Positions 17,678-27,277 of a DNA stretch of 50,533 bases are shown here, piece after piece. Both the position numbers and the translations under genes were made by a program. Source of the DNA: Bacteroidia bacterium (lineage in GTDB: Bacteria; Bacteroidota; Bacteroidia; Chitinophagales; Saprospiraceae); the NCBI GenBank assembly GCA_030430845.1, contig JAUIKE010000043.1, positions 1 through 50,533 of the forward strand. The letters are read 5' to 3'. Under the pieces are notes generated by a model. That model saw only the letters and a program-made list of their open reading frames with translations, was not told the DNA's origin and did not search any database. The first letter of the stretch is position 1; each line of letters opens with the position of its first letter.

Positions 17678-20446
17678 TTATCCGAATTTTTGTTTTTTAT
17701 ACTGAGACGGGGCAATATTATATTTTGATTTAAACACAGTGGAGAAATAATCGGGAGATGTATAGCCTACCTGGTAAGCAATTTCTGAAATAGATAACTG
17801 GCCGGCTAATAGAAGCATTTCAGCCTTTTCCAATCGGATGCTTTGGATGCAGTCACTAATACTTTGCCCGAGCAGGGCCTTTACTTTTCTATAAAGTTGA
17901 GATCTTGATAATTGAAGTTGCTGGCAAAGATCTGTCACCTGAAAATCCTGCCTCATATAATTGGACTCCAGATAGGAGCTGAAGTTTTTAATAAACTCCT
18001 GGTCAATTGCACTGAGGTTAGACTGTTGATCGAACGAAAGCAGCTTATTCCCAAAGGATTCTTTAAGGATTTGGCGGTTATGAAAAAGATTTTTGATCTT
18101 TTCCTTTAGCAGTTCCATATTAAAAGGCTTGGTAATGTAGGCATCTGCTCCTGCCCTGGCACCTTCTATTTGCTTTTCAATATTACTTCTGGCGGTCAGT
18201 AAAATGATTGGAATGTGAGAGGTACGAAGATCCGATTTGAGCCTTTTGGTAATTTCCAGTCCGTCCTGTCCTGGCAACATGATATCGCTGATGATAAGAT
18301 CCGGAATATGTTCAAAGGCTAGTTCCAGCCCCATATCACCATCTGAAGCTTCTAAAATTGTGTATGTGGAACCTAGTTTTTTTCTAAGTAAAAACAAAAT
18401 ATCCTTATTATCCTCGATTAACAGAAGCGATTGTTCTTTCTGTCGAGCCTGGCCATTGGGTTCTTTAAAAGCGACTCCTTCATTTGATTGTTCTAAAGGC
18501 TTTACGAGTTCTTCCTTATTATTAAGGTCAGCCGCTTCCTGCACCAGTTGATCTTCCGTAAAATGAGCCTTACCCATTGGAAGACCTATTATAAAACGAG
18601 TTCCCTTTCCCTTGGAGCTTTTGACGTTTATGTCCCCTCTATGTAATTCAATTAATGATTTTGAGAATGGTAAGCCTAAACCGGTACCAAAGTCAACATT
18701 GTGTTCTCCTTGATAAAAGGCTTCAAAAATATGTTCCATCTCCTGATCGCTCATTCCAATACCAGAATCCTCCACAAGGATGTTCACCACATTAGCAAAG
18801 TGATCTATTGAAACAGATATCGTAACTTTTCCGTTTTCAGGTGTGAATTTGTATGCATTAGATAGAATATTGAAGAAAACTTTATCCATCATATTCACAT
18901 CAAACCACAGAGGAATATGGGCAGAACGGGTCAGCAGGTTAAAATCTATGTGCTTTTTCTCTGCCAGCTTCTCGAAAGAAGTCATGACCCCGCGAAGAAA
19001 AGCAACCAGGTCATTTTCACTAGCCCGTAGCTTCATTTGGCCGCTTTCCATTTTTCTAAAATCCATGAGCTGATTCACCAAGCGAAGCAACCGAAGGGCA
19101 TTTTGCTTGATCAGGCCTACTGCCTGTATGTCTTCTTTCTTATTTTTTTTGGGAGAATCGAAAAGGTCCTCTATAAAAGAAAGGATGAGGGTAAGCGGAG
19201 TCCTGAACTCATGAGAAATATGAGTAAAGAAGTCCATTTTAGCTTTGGTAACCTCCTGGATCTTCTCTGACATCTCCATCAGTTGCTGCTGCTTTTCAAT
19301 GACTTCCTTATTTTTCAGTGAAAGATCCTGATTAATCCTTTGCTTAGCTTTCAGGGAAAGCCACAAATTCCCTCCAAGAATAATGGCCAGCAAAAGGCTC
19401 GATATGAGAATAAAAATAAAAAGCCGCTGGTTGCGGTACAGCGTGTTATATTGTTCAAGTTGTTGAATCTGATTATCAATATTTTCCTGGAGGCTATTTA
19501 CCCTCTTGATCTGCTGGTGCAAAATCCGAGCATTGCTGGAATCGATGACGGTGGTAGGCAACAAATTTTGTTTTTCAAAAGGCAGATCGTTTAGTATCGC
19601 GATCGCCAGTCGAATAGCTTCTGAACCTCCAGTACGATACAACATAGAAGCATCTAATATACCGTCTTCTACCGCCTGAATACCCCTTCCTGTGCCGGGG
19701 ATACCATCTACCCCTACAAAGAACAGGTTTTCGGCATAGCCATAACCTTCAGCTATTATATATGTGTGTTCAGCTATTTGATCTGTGTGACTATAAACAA
19801 CATCGAGCTCTTGCCCGGATTGGAAGACAGAGTCTAAAAAAGGTTTTAATTCAATATCGATAGACATGATTTCGGTCTCTGCCACTACCTCCATCTCTGG
19901 GTAATCCTGAATAACATCTCGAAATCCTTTGGACCTTAAATAGCCCGGAGAGACCTTTGAGGATATTTGCAGTTCTAAAATTTTGCCCTTCCCATTTAAT
20001 TGGTTGACGATGTATTCTCCTGCAGTTCTCCCTATTTCATAGTTATCTCCGCCGATAAAAGCGGTGTAAGATTTTGAGTCGGTTTCCCTGTCAATTAAAA
20101 TTACCGGAATCCCTGAATTGAACACCTCTTCGATAACTGGTGTCAAAGCTTCTGATTCATTGGGGGAAACAATTAGAAGGTCGATTCCCAAATCAACCAA
20201 CTCTCGGATCTGCTTTTCTTGAAGTTCATTATTCCAATCGGCAACGCGAATGGTTATATCTACCTCCGGATGGAATGATAACTCCCGGTACATTTCACTA
20301 TTCATAATTTGCCTCCAAGCATCATCCCCACATTGTGAAAAACCTATGGTAAAGGATTTATCATTGCCCCTCTCCTCACAGGAAAAAGCAGCAAACATCA
20401 AATAGACGATTAGCCCCCAGATATGCAGCTCTTTAAATCTGAACAT
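17678..20446 (-). CDS. Hybrid two-component system regulator with sugar-binding sensor (HTCS)
   Basis: 922 residues combining a complete phosphorelay. A signal peptide/lipobox-like start (about 1-23, Cys23) is followed by a type I periplasmic sugar-binding domain (FTIGFSQCGDDAW, LVIVSPNESEAL-like strands, VGVDGIPGTGRGIQAV; about 30-310). A coiled linker leads to a TM helix near 345-365. The histidine kinase follows (FFTHISHEFRTPLTLIL, His ~409; NILSNAYKFTP ~525; SGIGMS; GTGLGLPFS). The receiver has its phospho-Asp in DLIISDIMLPG (~719) and Lys in YITKPF. An AraC-type helix-turn-helix ends the protein (LSRSQLYRKV; ISEIAYQVGYTSPDYFSTVFK). The same architecture is known from BT1754 of Bacteroides thetaiotaomicron, which binds fructose and controls a fructan locus. 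The GH32 genes downstream make the same ligand likely here, though the binding residues were not checked. Confidence 0.93.
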   Translation of the reverse strand: MFRFKELHIWGLIVYLMFAAFSCEERGNDKSFTIGFSQCGDDAWRQIMNSEMYRELSFHPEVDITIRVADWNNELQEKQIRELVDLGIDLLIVSPNESEALTPVIEEVFNSGIPVILIDRETDSKSYTAFIGGDNYEIGRTAGEYIVNQLNGKGKILELQISSKVSPGYLRSKGFRDVIQDYPEMEVVAETEIMSIDIELKPFLDSVFQSGQELDVVYSHTDQIAEHTYIIAEGYGYAENLFFVGVDGIPGTGRGIQAVEDGILDASMLYRTGGSEAIRLAIAILNDLPFEKQNLLPTTVIDSSNARILHQQIKRVNSLQENIDNQIQQLEQYNTLYRNQRLFIFILISSLLLAIILGGNLWLSLKAKQRINQDLSLKNKEVIEKQQQLMEMSEKIQEVTKAKMDFFTHISHEFRTPLTLILSFIEDLFDSPKKNKKEDIQAVGLIKQNALRLLRLVNQLMDFRKMESGQMKLRASENDLVAFLRGVMTSFEKLAEKKHIDFNLLTRSAHIPLWFDVNMMDKVFFNILSNAYKFTPENGKVTISVSIDHFANVVNILVEDSGIGMSDQEMEHIFEAFYQGEHNVDFGTGLGLPFSKSLIELHRGDINVKSSKGKGTRFIIGLPMGKAHFTEDQLVQEAADLNNKEELVKPLEQSNEGVAFKEPNGQARQKEQSLLLIEDNKDILFLLRKKLGSTYTILEASDGDMGLELAFEHIPDLIISDIMLPGQDGLEITKRLKSDLRTSHIPIILLTARSNIEKQIEGARAGADAYITKPFNMELLKEKIKNLFHNRQILKESFGNKLLSFDQQSNLSAIDQEFIKNFSSYLESNYMRQDFQVTDLCQQLQLSRSQLYRKVKALLGQSISDCIQSIRLEKAEMLLLAGQLSISEIAYQVGYTSPDYFSTVFKSKYNIAPSQYKKQKFG

Positions 20447-20535
20447 TCTATATGCTAACTTTTAGTTAAGGCCATAATTAGTGAATTTATTAATTCAGGA
20501 TGAGAATTCCAGGGTTTTGTCTTTTTAGTTTACAA

Positions 20536-20578
20536 AAAAAAGGTGTCCTCACCGTACAATCGGCGAGGACACCTTTTT
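20536..20578 (-). terminator. Intrinsic terminator of rpoD
   Basis: AAAAAGGTGTCCTC pairs with GAGGACACCTTTTT, with an inner CCG/CGG pair around a short loop. A/T runs flank both sides, so it could also act on the HTCS leader side. It lies 20 bp after the sigma-factor stop codon. Confidence 0.8.
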
Positions 20579-20598
20579 ATTAAAACAACTTAAGTTAC

Positions 20599-21468
20599 TT
20601 AGGATCCAAGATAACCTTTCAACAATTTGCTGCGGTTTGCAGAGCGCAATTTGTTGATGGCCTTATCTTTTATCTGGCGAACACGCTCTCTGGTCAGTCC
20701 AAATTTTTCTCCGATATCTTCTAAAGACATAGGATGTTCTACGCCGATACCGAAATACAACTTAATAACATCACATTGACGTTCGGTAAGGGTACTCAAA
20801 GAACGTTCGATCTCTCTTCTTAAAGACTGATTGTAGTCCAATTCCTGATCAGTTTCCGGGGTACTGCTATTTTCGAGTACATCTAATAAGGAGTTATCCT
20901 CTCCTTCCACAAAAGGAGCATCCATGGATACATGACGAGCGGCTACCCCCAGGGTCGTTTCGACTTCTTCAGTTGGAATATCCAGCATTTCAGCTAACTC
21001 ATCTGAAGAAGGCTCTCTTTCATATTCCTGTTCTAATTCGGAGAATGCCTTATTAATTTTATTGAGTGAGCCCACTTTGTTAAGTGGAAGACGTACAATT
21101 CTGGATTGTTCGGCGAGTGCCTGTAGGATAGATTGGCGGATCCACCAAACTGCATAAGAAATAAATTTAAATCCTCGAGTTTCATCAAATCTTTGGGCAG
21201 CCTTGATAAGGCCCAAATTCCCTTCATTAATCAAATCACTTAAAGAAAGCCCTTGGTTTTGGTATTGCTTAGCTACGGAAACAACAAATCTGAGGTTAGC
21301 CTTCGTTAGTTTTTCAAGTGCGGCCTGATCTCCCTGTTTTATTCGCTTGGCAAGTTCTACTTCTTCCTCGGGGGTCAAAAGATCGACTTTACCTATTTCC
21401 TGTAAATACTTCTCTAATGACTGACTTTCGCGATTAGTAATTGACTTAGTAATCTTAAGCTGTCTCAT
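20599..21468 (-). CDS. rpoD: Primary RNA polymerase sigma factor (sigma-70, short Bacteroidota type)
   Basis: 289 residues. The first 15 residues lead directly into region 1.2 ([27 protein letters not shown]); region 1.1 and the non-conserved insert are missing, as in the Bacteroidota primary sigma. Region 2 carries [37 protein letters not shown] and [20 protein letters not shown]. Region 3 is about 135-195. Region 4 has [16 protein letters not shown] and a helix-turn-helix [23 protein letters not shown]. It should recognise the TTTG/TAnnTTTG promoters seen in this window. A TATTTTTG box lies about 200 bp upstream on the minus strand. Confidence is high. Confidence 0.96.
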   Translation of the reverse strand: MRQLKITKSITNRESQSLEKYLQEIGKVDLLTPEEEVELAKRIKQGDQAALEKLTKANLRFVVSVAKQYQNQGLSLSDLINEGNLGLIKAAQRFDETRGFKFISYAVWWIRQSILQALAEQSRIVRLPLNKVGSLNKINKAFSELEQEYEREPSSDELAEMLDIPTEEVETTLGVAARHVSMDAPFVEGEDNSLLDVLENSSTPETDQELDYNQSLRREIERSLSTLTERQCDVIKLYFGIGVEHPMSLEDIGEKFGLTRERVRQIKDKAINKLRSANRSKLLKGYLGS

Positions 21469-21905
21469 CTATTTCGTACGTTTTATTGAATTTGACAAAT
21501 TGTAGACCAAATTGTTTCGAAGGCTATGGGGAAGGATATGAACGGGAAATGTGTGATTTTTTTGCTCTGGTTTATTCATTGATAGGGTATCAGGCCTGTA
21601 TAAGTATGTAACAATTGTCCTTACCATTCAGTTTAATAACTTTTCATTAACACTTCACAGCGTACAAAAATAAGTGAATTAAGCTTCACAGTCAAGACAT
21701 GAGAGAATAAATGAATAAGATCACCCATAATTTGTTAGTATATAAAATAAAGTTGCCTCTTCGTAATATAAAATTTTATTTGGAAAAATCATTTTTTTAT
21801 ACTTTATTGTGGAGCACCATACCATAGAGTTCGGCTATTGATTTTTCTTGGTTTTTCCACTTAGAAAAATGCATAGCTGACAAAAAAACAAGCAATTAAC
21901 ACAGT
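21469..21905. promoter_or_regulatory. Divergent region between rpoD and START-like gene
   Basis: 437 bp with low G+C. On the minus strand TATTTTTG at 21672-21665 with CTTG about 20 nt upstream (21696-21693) is a candidate rpoD promoter, implying a leader near 190 nt. No convincing promoter was found for the plus-strand gene. No further coding sequence or strong hairpin was seen. Confidence 0.35.
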
Positions 21906-22286
21906 ATGGAAAGATCAAAATTAGAACTTGAATTTATTTTCAAAGCTTCGCCTACAATCCTGTACAAGTTTTTTACCACTCCCGATTGCCTGATCAGATG
22001 GTTCTGTGATGAAGTCGATATCCAGGGAGAGGAATTCACTTTTGTCTGGAGTGGATCAGCCGAAATGGCGGACCTGGTAGAAGATGTAGAAAATGAGAAT
22101 ATCAAGTTCAAATGGCAGGATAGTGATGACGATGATGAATTTCTTGAATTTAATATTAATACGTCTCCGGTAACCGGAGAAACCATACTGCTGCTTACCG
22201 ACTTTTGTGACGATGATGAGGTAGAAGACCAAACGCAATATTGGGCTGAGCAAATGGATCGCCTCAGAAAAGCCACCGGCGGATAA
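21906..22286 (+). CDS. START-like (SRPBCC/AHSA1) domain protein
   Basis: 126 residues, cytoplasmic. The AHSA1-like fold is visible: ELEFIFKASPTILYKFFTTPDCLIRWF at the start (usual 'i.aspe.vw..ltdpe.l..Wf'), acidic strands in the middle (DSDDDDEFLEFNI) and a C-terminal amphipathic helix (QTQYWAEQMDRLRKATGG). Small START-like proteins of this length are widespread in Bacteroidota without a defined role. The next gene starts 18 bp after the stop, so the two form an operon with a DNA repair nuclease; a functional link is only inference. The protein is unusually acidic. A 126-codon frame on the opposite strand is its shadow. Confidence 0.8.
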   Translation: MERSKLELEFIFKASPTILYKFFTTPDCLIRWFCDEVDIQGEEFTFVWSGSAEMADLVEDVENENIKFKWQDSDDDDEFLEFNINTSPVTGETILLLTDFCDDDEVEDQTQYWAEQMDRLRKATGG

Positions 22287-22304
22287 GCTAAGAACTAATC
22301 CTAC

Positions 22305-25010
22305 ATGAAGCTGTTTTTCGGACTCACTTTTGATGATTCCTACTTTCCTCAGGCATCCTACTCGCAAGGAGGCGTTTATTATGCAGGACCAAAAGGACTC
22401 CTTCAAATCCTGGAAGCACATCTCGGTGCCACCCGGATCAATACCAATAACGATTATATCAGGATCGAGCAATACCGGCAAGCCTTGCTCGTCTACCTGC
22501 AAAATGAATCTGAAGCTTTTTTCAAGGCTTCCTTCACCGCCGATCAATTTGCCACCGCAGCTGAATTACTGGACCGCCGGGATGAATTAATCCTCGCAGG
22601 CTGGGACTTTAAAGTTGACCAGTATGGGCCCGAACGGCTCCAATGCCTGGGATCCATAGAAAATATTATCCAAAAAAAAGGATTGACGGCCGGCTTTGCA
22701 GATCGGGTTAAAAGAGTGCTCACATTAATACAAGAACGTCCGCTACCTGTTAAATGGATAGGCGTTTGTGAACCCATAGACCTTTTGCCGCCGGCTTATC
22801 TGCATTTATTAAAGGTATTGGGTAATTGCGGAGTGACGATAGAAGCCCTTCCCCAGGAAGATGTCTCCGCCACCGGACCCGACCTAAGGCAATTTCAACG
22901 CCACCTCAGAGGACTGGATACAGATAAAGGACCTTCCAAACTACAAGGAGACGGTAGCCTGGTTTTATTGAAAGGACAACGATCTACTGACCTCGCTTCC
23001 TTCCTGGCCAAAACAGGGCAATTGAATCCTTCTTTCCGTCCTCTTTGCCTGCTACCCAATAAAAACAGATTGCTGGATAACGCACTTGTTCAGGAAGGAC
23101 TACCAAGTATGGGTATTCTTACAGCCTCTCTGGCCCGGCCGGCCCTGCAAGTGCTTAAGCTGGTTACGGTCTTTCTTTGGAACCCTCTTGATCCTTTTAA
23201 AGTACTGGAGTTTTTATCACTCCCTATTAAACCATTGGACAGCGAACTGGCCCATCGCCTGGCCGTCCAGATGGCACAAACACCCGGCGTTCAGAGCGAG
23301 GCCTGGTACGCAGCCCTGGCCGCTTTCTTTGAAGACCTGGATCAGCGAACTGTATATGACAAAAGCATCCAACCGGAAGAGATCCGCTCTCAGTATCGTT
23401 TTTGGTTTGAAAGGAAACGATACGATTCCCAAGATAAGGTGCCCAAAGAAGAAGTACATGCCATTTTCCATTATATCAGAAATTGGTCGAGGGAATTATT
23501 TGACGAGCAAGGAAACAGCAAACAATCTTTATTGATCCTCAGCGAACAGGCCAAGCGCCTCACCGAACTAGTAGAAGCACTGCCCGAGACGGAATTGACG
23601 CCGCTCGAGCTGGAGCGACTGGTCCGGACCATTTACGAACCGGCCCCTATCCAATTCAAGCCAGCCGAGCAAGGTCATTGGCCGTTTGTGTATCATGCAG
23701 GGGCAATTTTCGGCCCGGTCAGCCAATTATTGTGGTGGGAGTTCATCCAATCAGAACCTGCTCACTTTTTCTCCCGATGGTATCAGCAGGAACGCTCTTT
23801 CCTGGCAGAACAAGGTGTTCGACTCCTGACCCCCTCTGATGAAAACGCCCTGCTTATCTGGCATCGGAAAAACCCGGTATTTCGGGTTCAAGACCAACTC
23901 ATTCTTTGTATCCCGGACAAGAACAACGGAACGGAAACCAATGCTCATCCCCTTATGGGAAACCTCGAGGCTGCTTTCAGTAATCTGAAGGATATTACGA
24001 TCCATGTCGACAATCCGGCAGAGATCCATAAGATCAGCCCCTTACTGAACCCTCCTGCCAGAGTAGGCATTACCTCAAGACGACTTGGGAAACCTCAGGC
24101 CTTTGTTGAAATCAAACAGCCGGAAAAGCTTAGCCTTAATGATGAAGAAACCTACAGCAGCCTGGATCGCTTATTTTTCTATCCCTACCAATGGGCCTTT
24201 AAGTATAAATTAAAACTAAATAAGACCTCCATCCTGAGTATTGTAAGAGAAAACACCCTGATGGGCAACCTCTCCCATCGCTTGTTGGAAAAACTCCTTC
24301 GGGCAGACCCTTTTGACTGGACAAAAGAGGAAGTATCGGCCTGGATCCATCAGGAAGGCCGCAAGCTGTTGTCAAAAGAAGGTGCTGTGCTACTTTTGTA
24401 TGGGAAAGAGCCTATACGGGTAAGTTTCATTAATAAGATCCAGTACGCAGCCTGGAGCCTGATCAATCTTATCAAAAATAACAACTGGAAAGTAGCCGGT
24501 ATTGAATCCAACGTTGAAGGAAAATTTATCGGTATTCCCGTTAAAGGACGGGTTGACCTCCTTTTAGAACGTAAAAATGAGACCGCCGTCATTGACCTCA
24601 AATGGAGAGGCCTCAATCGCCGAAAACTGATCATCAAAAATCAGGAAGACCTTCAACTTGTTCTTTACTCTAAAATGACGGAGCCGGTGGATCAGTGGGC
24701 GCATACCGCTTATTTTATTATAGAAAAAGGTAGCATGGTTGCCAGAAATAATCTTGCTTTTAAGGAGATCAACCCTATTGATGAAGAAGCCGACTATCAG
24801 GAAGTCCACGACCGGATCATGAAGAAAATGGCAGCTACTCTTCAATGGCGGCAAGAACAGCTTCGCAAAGGACAGATCGAGATCCGCTGCCAGCTCACGG
24901 CCAGCGAACTGGAAGAACTGTATGACGACATACTCCTCGATATTTTAGAAATGAAAAACCAGGATGCTCCTTTTGATGATTATCGAACGTTGATTGATCT
25001 CGTTTTTTGA
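22305..25010 (+). CDS. AddB/RecB-like PD-(D/E)XK nuclease family protein
   Basis: 901 residues. The C-terminal nuclease has the full RecB-type set: LMGNLSHRLLEKLL (His ~658), GRVDLLLERKNETAVIDLKWRG (Asp ~762, Lys ~764) and QLVLYSKM (Gln/Tyr helix). The first ~600 residues look like a decayed helicase of the AddB type. No Walker A GxxGxGKT is visible at the N-terminus, and motif-like segments such as LLWWEFIQSEP survive. The AddB iron-sulphur cysteines are also absent: the segment before the nuclease reads DRLFFYPYQWAFKYKL, where AddB has a CPF-type cysteine. AddB works with AddA in double-strand break resection; no AddA is in this window. It is co-transcribed with the START-like gene. Confidence 0.75.
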   Translation: MKLFFGLTFDDSYFPQASYSQGGVYYAGPKGLLQILEAHLGATRINTNNDYIRIEQYRQALLVYLQNESEAFFKASFTADQFATAAELLDRRDELILAGWDFKVDQYGPERLQCLGSIENIIQKKGLTAGFADRVKRVLTLIQERPLPVKWIGVCEPIDLLPPAYLHLLKVLGNCGVTIEALPQEDVSATGPDLRQFQRHLRGLDTDKGPSKLQGDGSLVLLKGQRSTDLASFLAKTGQLNPSFRPLCLLPNKNRLLDNALVQEGLPSMGILTASLARPALQVLKLVTVFLWNPLDPFKVLEFLSLPIKPLDSELAHRLAVQMAQTPGVQSEAWYAALAAFFEDLDQRTVYDKSIQPEEIRSQYRFWFERKRYDSQDKVPKEEVHAIFHYIRNWSRELFDEQGNSKQSLLILSEQAKRLTELVEALPETELTPLELERLVRTIYEPAPIQFKPAEQGHWPFVYHAGAIFGPVSQLLWWEFIQSEPAHFFSRWYQQERSFLAEQGVRLLTPSDENALLIWHRKNPVFRVQDQLILCIPDKNNGTETNAHPLMGNLEAAFSNLKDITIHVDNPAEIHKISPLLNPPARVGITSRRLGKPQAFVEIKQPEKLSLNDEETYSSLDRLFFYPYQWAFKYKLKLNKTSILSIVRENTLMGNLSHRLLEKLLRADPFDWTKEEVSAWIHQEGRKLLSKEGAVLLLYGKEPIRVSFINKIQYAAWSLINLIKNNNWKVAGIESNVEGKFIGIPVKGRVDLLLERKNETAVIDLKWRGLNRRKLIIKNQEDLQLVLYSKMTEPVDQWAHTAYFIIEKGSMVARNNLAFKEINPIDEEADYQEVHDRIMKKMAATLQWRQEQLRKGQIEIRCQLTASELEELYDDILLDILEMKNQDAPFDDYRTLIDLVF

Positions 25011-25137
25011 AAACATGAATCATCCCGATTTTTTTAAATCAACCTTAACAGCCTCTGTTTGTTTATCATTCAATAATTACGGCAAAACCGCCGTTTGAAA
25101 GAAAAACAGATATTTATCCTAAATGAATAAACAGAAC

Positions 25138-25812
25138 ATGAGAAAAACTTTGTTATTCCTTTTTACCTTCTCCCTATTAGGACTGAGCCTTCAGGCACAG
25201 GACTTCACTAAGGCCTCAGACTCTGATCCGGAAGCGAAGGCCATCCTCAAGCAATTAAAAGCAAAATACGATGCCTATAAATCACTAGAGGCTCAGATCA
25301 CCTTGGAGATCGAGATCCCCGAGCAACCTAAGGAAGTTCAAAAAGGAACGATCGCCCGCTCAGGCGACAAATACCGCTTTAAGATTGCCAATCAGGCCTT
25401 TATTTCGGATGGTCAAACACTGTGGATCATTCTCGGAAATAACAAAGAAGTACAAATCAGTGAGGTTCCGGAAGAAGATGAGGAAACAGCCATGATCACG
25501 CCCCAAACCCTTTTTTCTTTTTATGAGGGGGACGATTTTATTTACTACCTGACCAATGAGATGATGCAGGACGGAAAACTCGTCCAGCAAATCGAATTTA
25601 AGCCTACCGACGAATATGCCGATTATTCCAAACTGCGCATGACGATCGACAAAAAAAAGAAGGAGATCATTCGGGTAAAGGCATTCGGTAAGGATGGTAC
25701 TCGCTATACCTTCTCGCTCAACGGGATGAACCCTAATAAAACATTCGCCGCCGGTTATTTTGCGTTCAATAAAGCAGAATACCCCGGGTATACCATTGTG
25801 GATTTGCGATAA
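25138..25812 (+). CDS. LolA-like outer-membrane lipoprotein carrier protein
   Basis: 224 residues from the ATG at 25138 (229 from 25123); both give a signal peptide (MRKTLLFLFTFSLLGLSLQA). The body fits the LolA/LolB beta-sheet fold: LKAKYDAYKSLEAQITLEIE, GTIARSGDKYRFKIANQ, ISDGQTLWIILGNNKEVQI, then YSKLRMTIDKKKKEIIRVKAF. In the LolA family the protein ferries lipoproteins across the periplasm to the outer membrane. Bacteroidota lack a typical LolB, and this type usually acts alone. It is probably its own unit: a 28-bp palindrome follows 10 bp after the stop. Confidence 0.85.
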   Translation: MRKTLLFLFTFSLLGLSLQAQDFTKASDSDPEAKAILKQLKAKYDAYKSLEAQITLEIEIPEQPKEVQKGTIARSGDKYRFKIANQAFISDGQTLWIILGNNKEVQISEVPEEDEETAMITPQTLFSFYEGDDFIYYLTNEMMQDGKLVQQIEFKPTDEYADYSKLRMTIDKKKKEIIRVKAFGKDGTRYTFSLNGMNPNKTFAAGYFAFNKAEYPGYTIVDLR

Positions 25813-25822
25813 ATTCCCTTTA

Positions 25823-25881
25823 TTAACAGAAAAGAAAAATGGAGGCGACCGATGGTCGCCTCCATTTTTCTTTTCTGTTAA
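25823..25881. terminator. Long palindrome after the LolA-like gene
   Basis: Perfect 28-bp arms (25823-25850 and 25854-25881) with a 3-nt loop. The arm contains GGAGGCGACC near the tip and A/T-rich flanks; a stretch of T's inside the descending arm could act in termination. Confidence 0.75.
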
Positions 25882-25984
25882 ACCCGTTACCCCTTGGTAG
25901 AAGTCCCTCCTGACTTGTAACTATTCAAGATACTGCCATAAAGCAAATCTTAGCCTGCTTATTTTTATTTACCTTCAGGATTCC

Positions 25985-25992
25985 TATTTTTG
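25985..25992 (+). promoter_or_regulatory. Candidate -7 box of the dipeptidase gene
   Basis: TATTTTTG fits TAnnTTTG and lies 28 bp before the ATG at 26020. A T-rich stretch sits at the -33 distance but there is no exact TTTG. Confidence 0.4.
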
Positions 25993-26019
25993 ATGATTCA
26001 AAATAAAAAACCTTAACGT

Positions 26020-27273
26020 ATGATCCGTAATCTTTCCCTTCTGTTCCTTTTAGCCATAGGAATATTTTCTTGTAACAATACACCCGACAGCAGCGATTCC
26101 GGTGAAATGTCGGAAGCCGAAATCGAGGCCTTGGCCAATGAATTGGCTCACGAATACATCATCACGGATGGCCATGTGGACCTCCCCTATCGCCTGACCA
26201 TCACCAATTTTCGTTTCACAAGAGAATTAATCGGCATCCCGGTGGAGACCGATGAGGGCGACTTTGACTACAAAAGAGCCAAAGAAGGCGGCCTTGATGC
26301 CCCATTCATGTCGATCTATATCCCGGCCAGCTATCAGGAAACCGGCGGAGCGAAGGAATTTGCCGACTCTCTAATAGATATGGTGAATGGAGTGGCAGAA
26401 GCCCATCCGGATAAATTTGCTGTGGCGACCAGCCCGGATCAGGTAGAAGAGCAATTCAAAAAAGGCTTGATCTCCCTTCCGATGGGAATGGAGAACGGAG
26501 CGCCTATTGGCGATGACCTGGCCAATGTAGCTTATTTCCATGAGCGCGGGATCCGGTACATTACGCTCACTCATTCGAAAGACAATCTGATCTGTGATTC
26601 TTCTTATGACGACAGCGAAACCTGGGGTGGATTGAGCGACTTTGGAAAAAAAGTAGTGGAAGAAATGAATCGTGTAGGCATCATGGTGGACATTTCGCAC
26701 GTTTCTGATAATACATTCTACCAGGTAATGGAGTTGACCAAGGCCCCTGTTATTGCCTCGCACTCTTCCTGTCGTAAATTTACGCCTGGATTTGAGCGCA
26801 ACATGAGCGATGACATGCTGAAAAAACTAGCCGAAAACGGCGGGGTCATCCAGATCAACTTTGGATCCGGCTTTTTGGATGGAAGCCTTCGGGAAAGTAG
26901 CCGTCAAAAACGCAATGAACTCGATTCCATCCTGGAAGCTCGCGGCCTGGAAGCCACTGCGGATGCTGCCAAACCCATAATCGAACAATTCAGAGAAGAC
27001 AATAAAGCGCTCATGTACTCCGACGTACAGATGGTGGCTGACCATATCGACAATGTCGTAAAAGTGGCCGGCATCGATCACGTCGGCCTGGGTTCTGATT
27101 TTGACGGAGTAGGTGATTCTTTGCCCACCGGCTTAAAAGATGTTTCGCAATATCCGAACCTGATCGCCGAGCTGTTAAGACGTGGGTATTCAAAAGAGGA
27201 TATCCGAAAGATCTGTTATGCCAATGCCTTCAGAGTTTGGAGAGCAGTGGAAAAGGTATCGGCAAGTATGTAA
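26020..27273 (+). CDS. M19 family membrane dipeptidase, lipoprotein
   Basis: 417 residues with a lipoprotein signal (MIRNLSLLFLLAIGIFSC, Cys18). The family's zinc ligands and signature are visible: ITDGHVDLPYR (HxD, first metal pair), LPMGMENGAPIG (bridging Glu), MVDISHVSDNTF and PVIASHSSCR (two His), and HVGLGSDFDGV (catalytic-site Asp). M19 (renal) dipeptidases cleave dipeptides with broad specificity, including D-amino-acid-containing ones. Location is expected to be periplasmic or at the outer membrane. The C-terminal DIRKICYANAFRVWRAVE matches the conserved end. An appended octamer tract and TonB-like gene follow. Confidence 0.93.
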   Translation: MIRNLSLLFLLAIGIFSCNNTPDSSDSGEMSEAEIEALANELAHEYIITDGHVDLPYRLTITNFRFTRELIGIPVETDEGDFDYKRAKEGGLDAPFMSIYIPASYQETGGAKEFADSLIDMVNGVAEAHPDKFAVATSPDQVEEQFKKGLISLPMGMENGAPIGDDLANVAYFHERGIRYITLTHSKDNLICDSSYDDSETWGGLSDFGKKVVEEMNRVGIMVDISHVSDNTFYQVMELTKAPVIASHSSCRKFTPGFERNMSDDMLKKLAENGGVIQINFGSGFLDGSLRESSRQKRNELDSILEARGLEATADAAKPIIEQFREDNKALMYSDVQMVADHIDNVVKVAGIDHVGLGSDFDGVGDSLPTGLKDVSQYPNLIAELLRRGYSKEDIRKICYANAFRVWRAVEKVSASM

Positions 27274-27277
27274 GTGT

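Noticed and set aside
21896..22276. 126-codon minus-strand frame opposite the START-like gene
   Set aside because: It is a codon-mirror of the plus-strand gene (Ser-rich from Asp/Glu codons) and has no domain signal.
22056..22547. 163-codon minus-strand frame over the START-like and nuclease genes
   Set aside because: It overlaps two well-supported genes on the other strand and shows no family motif.
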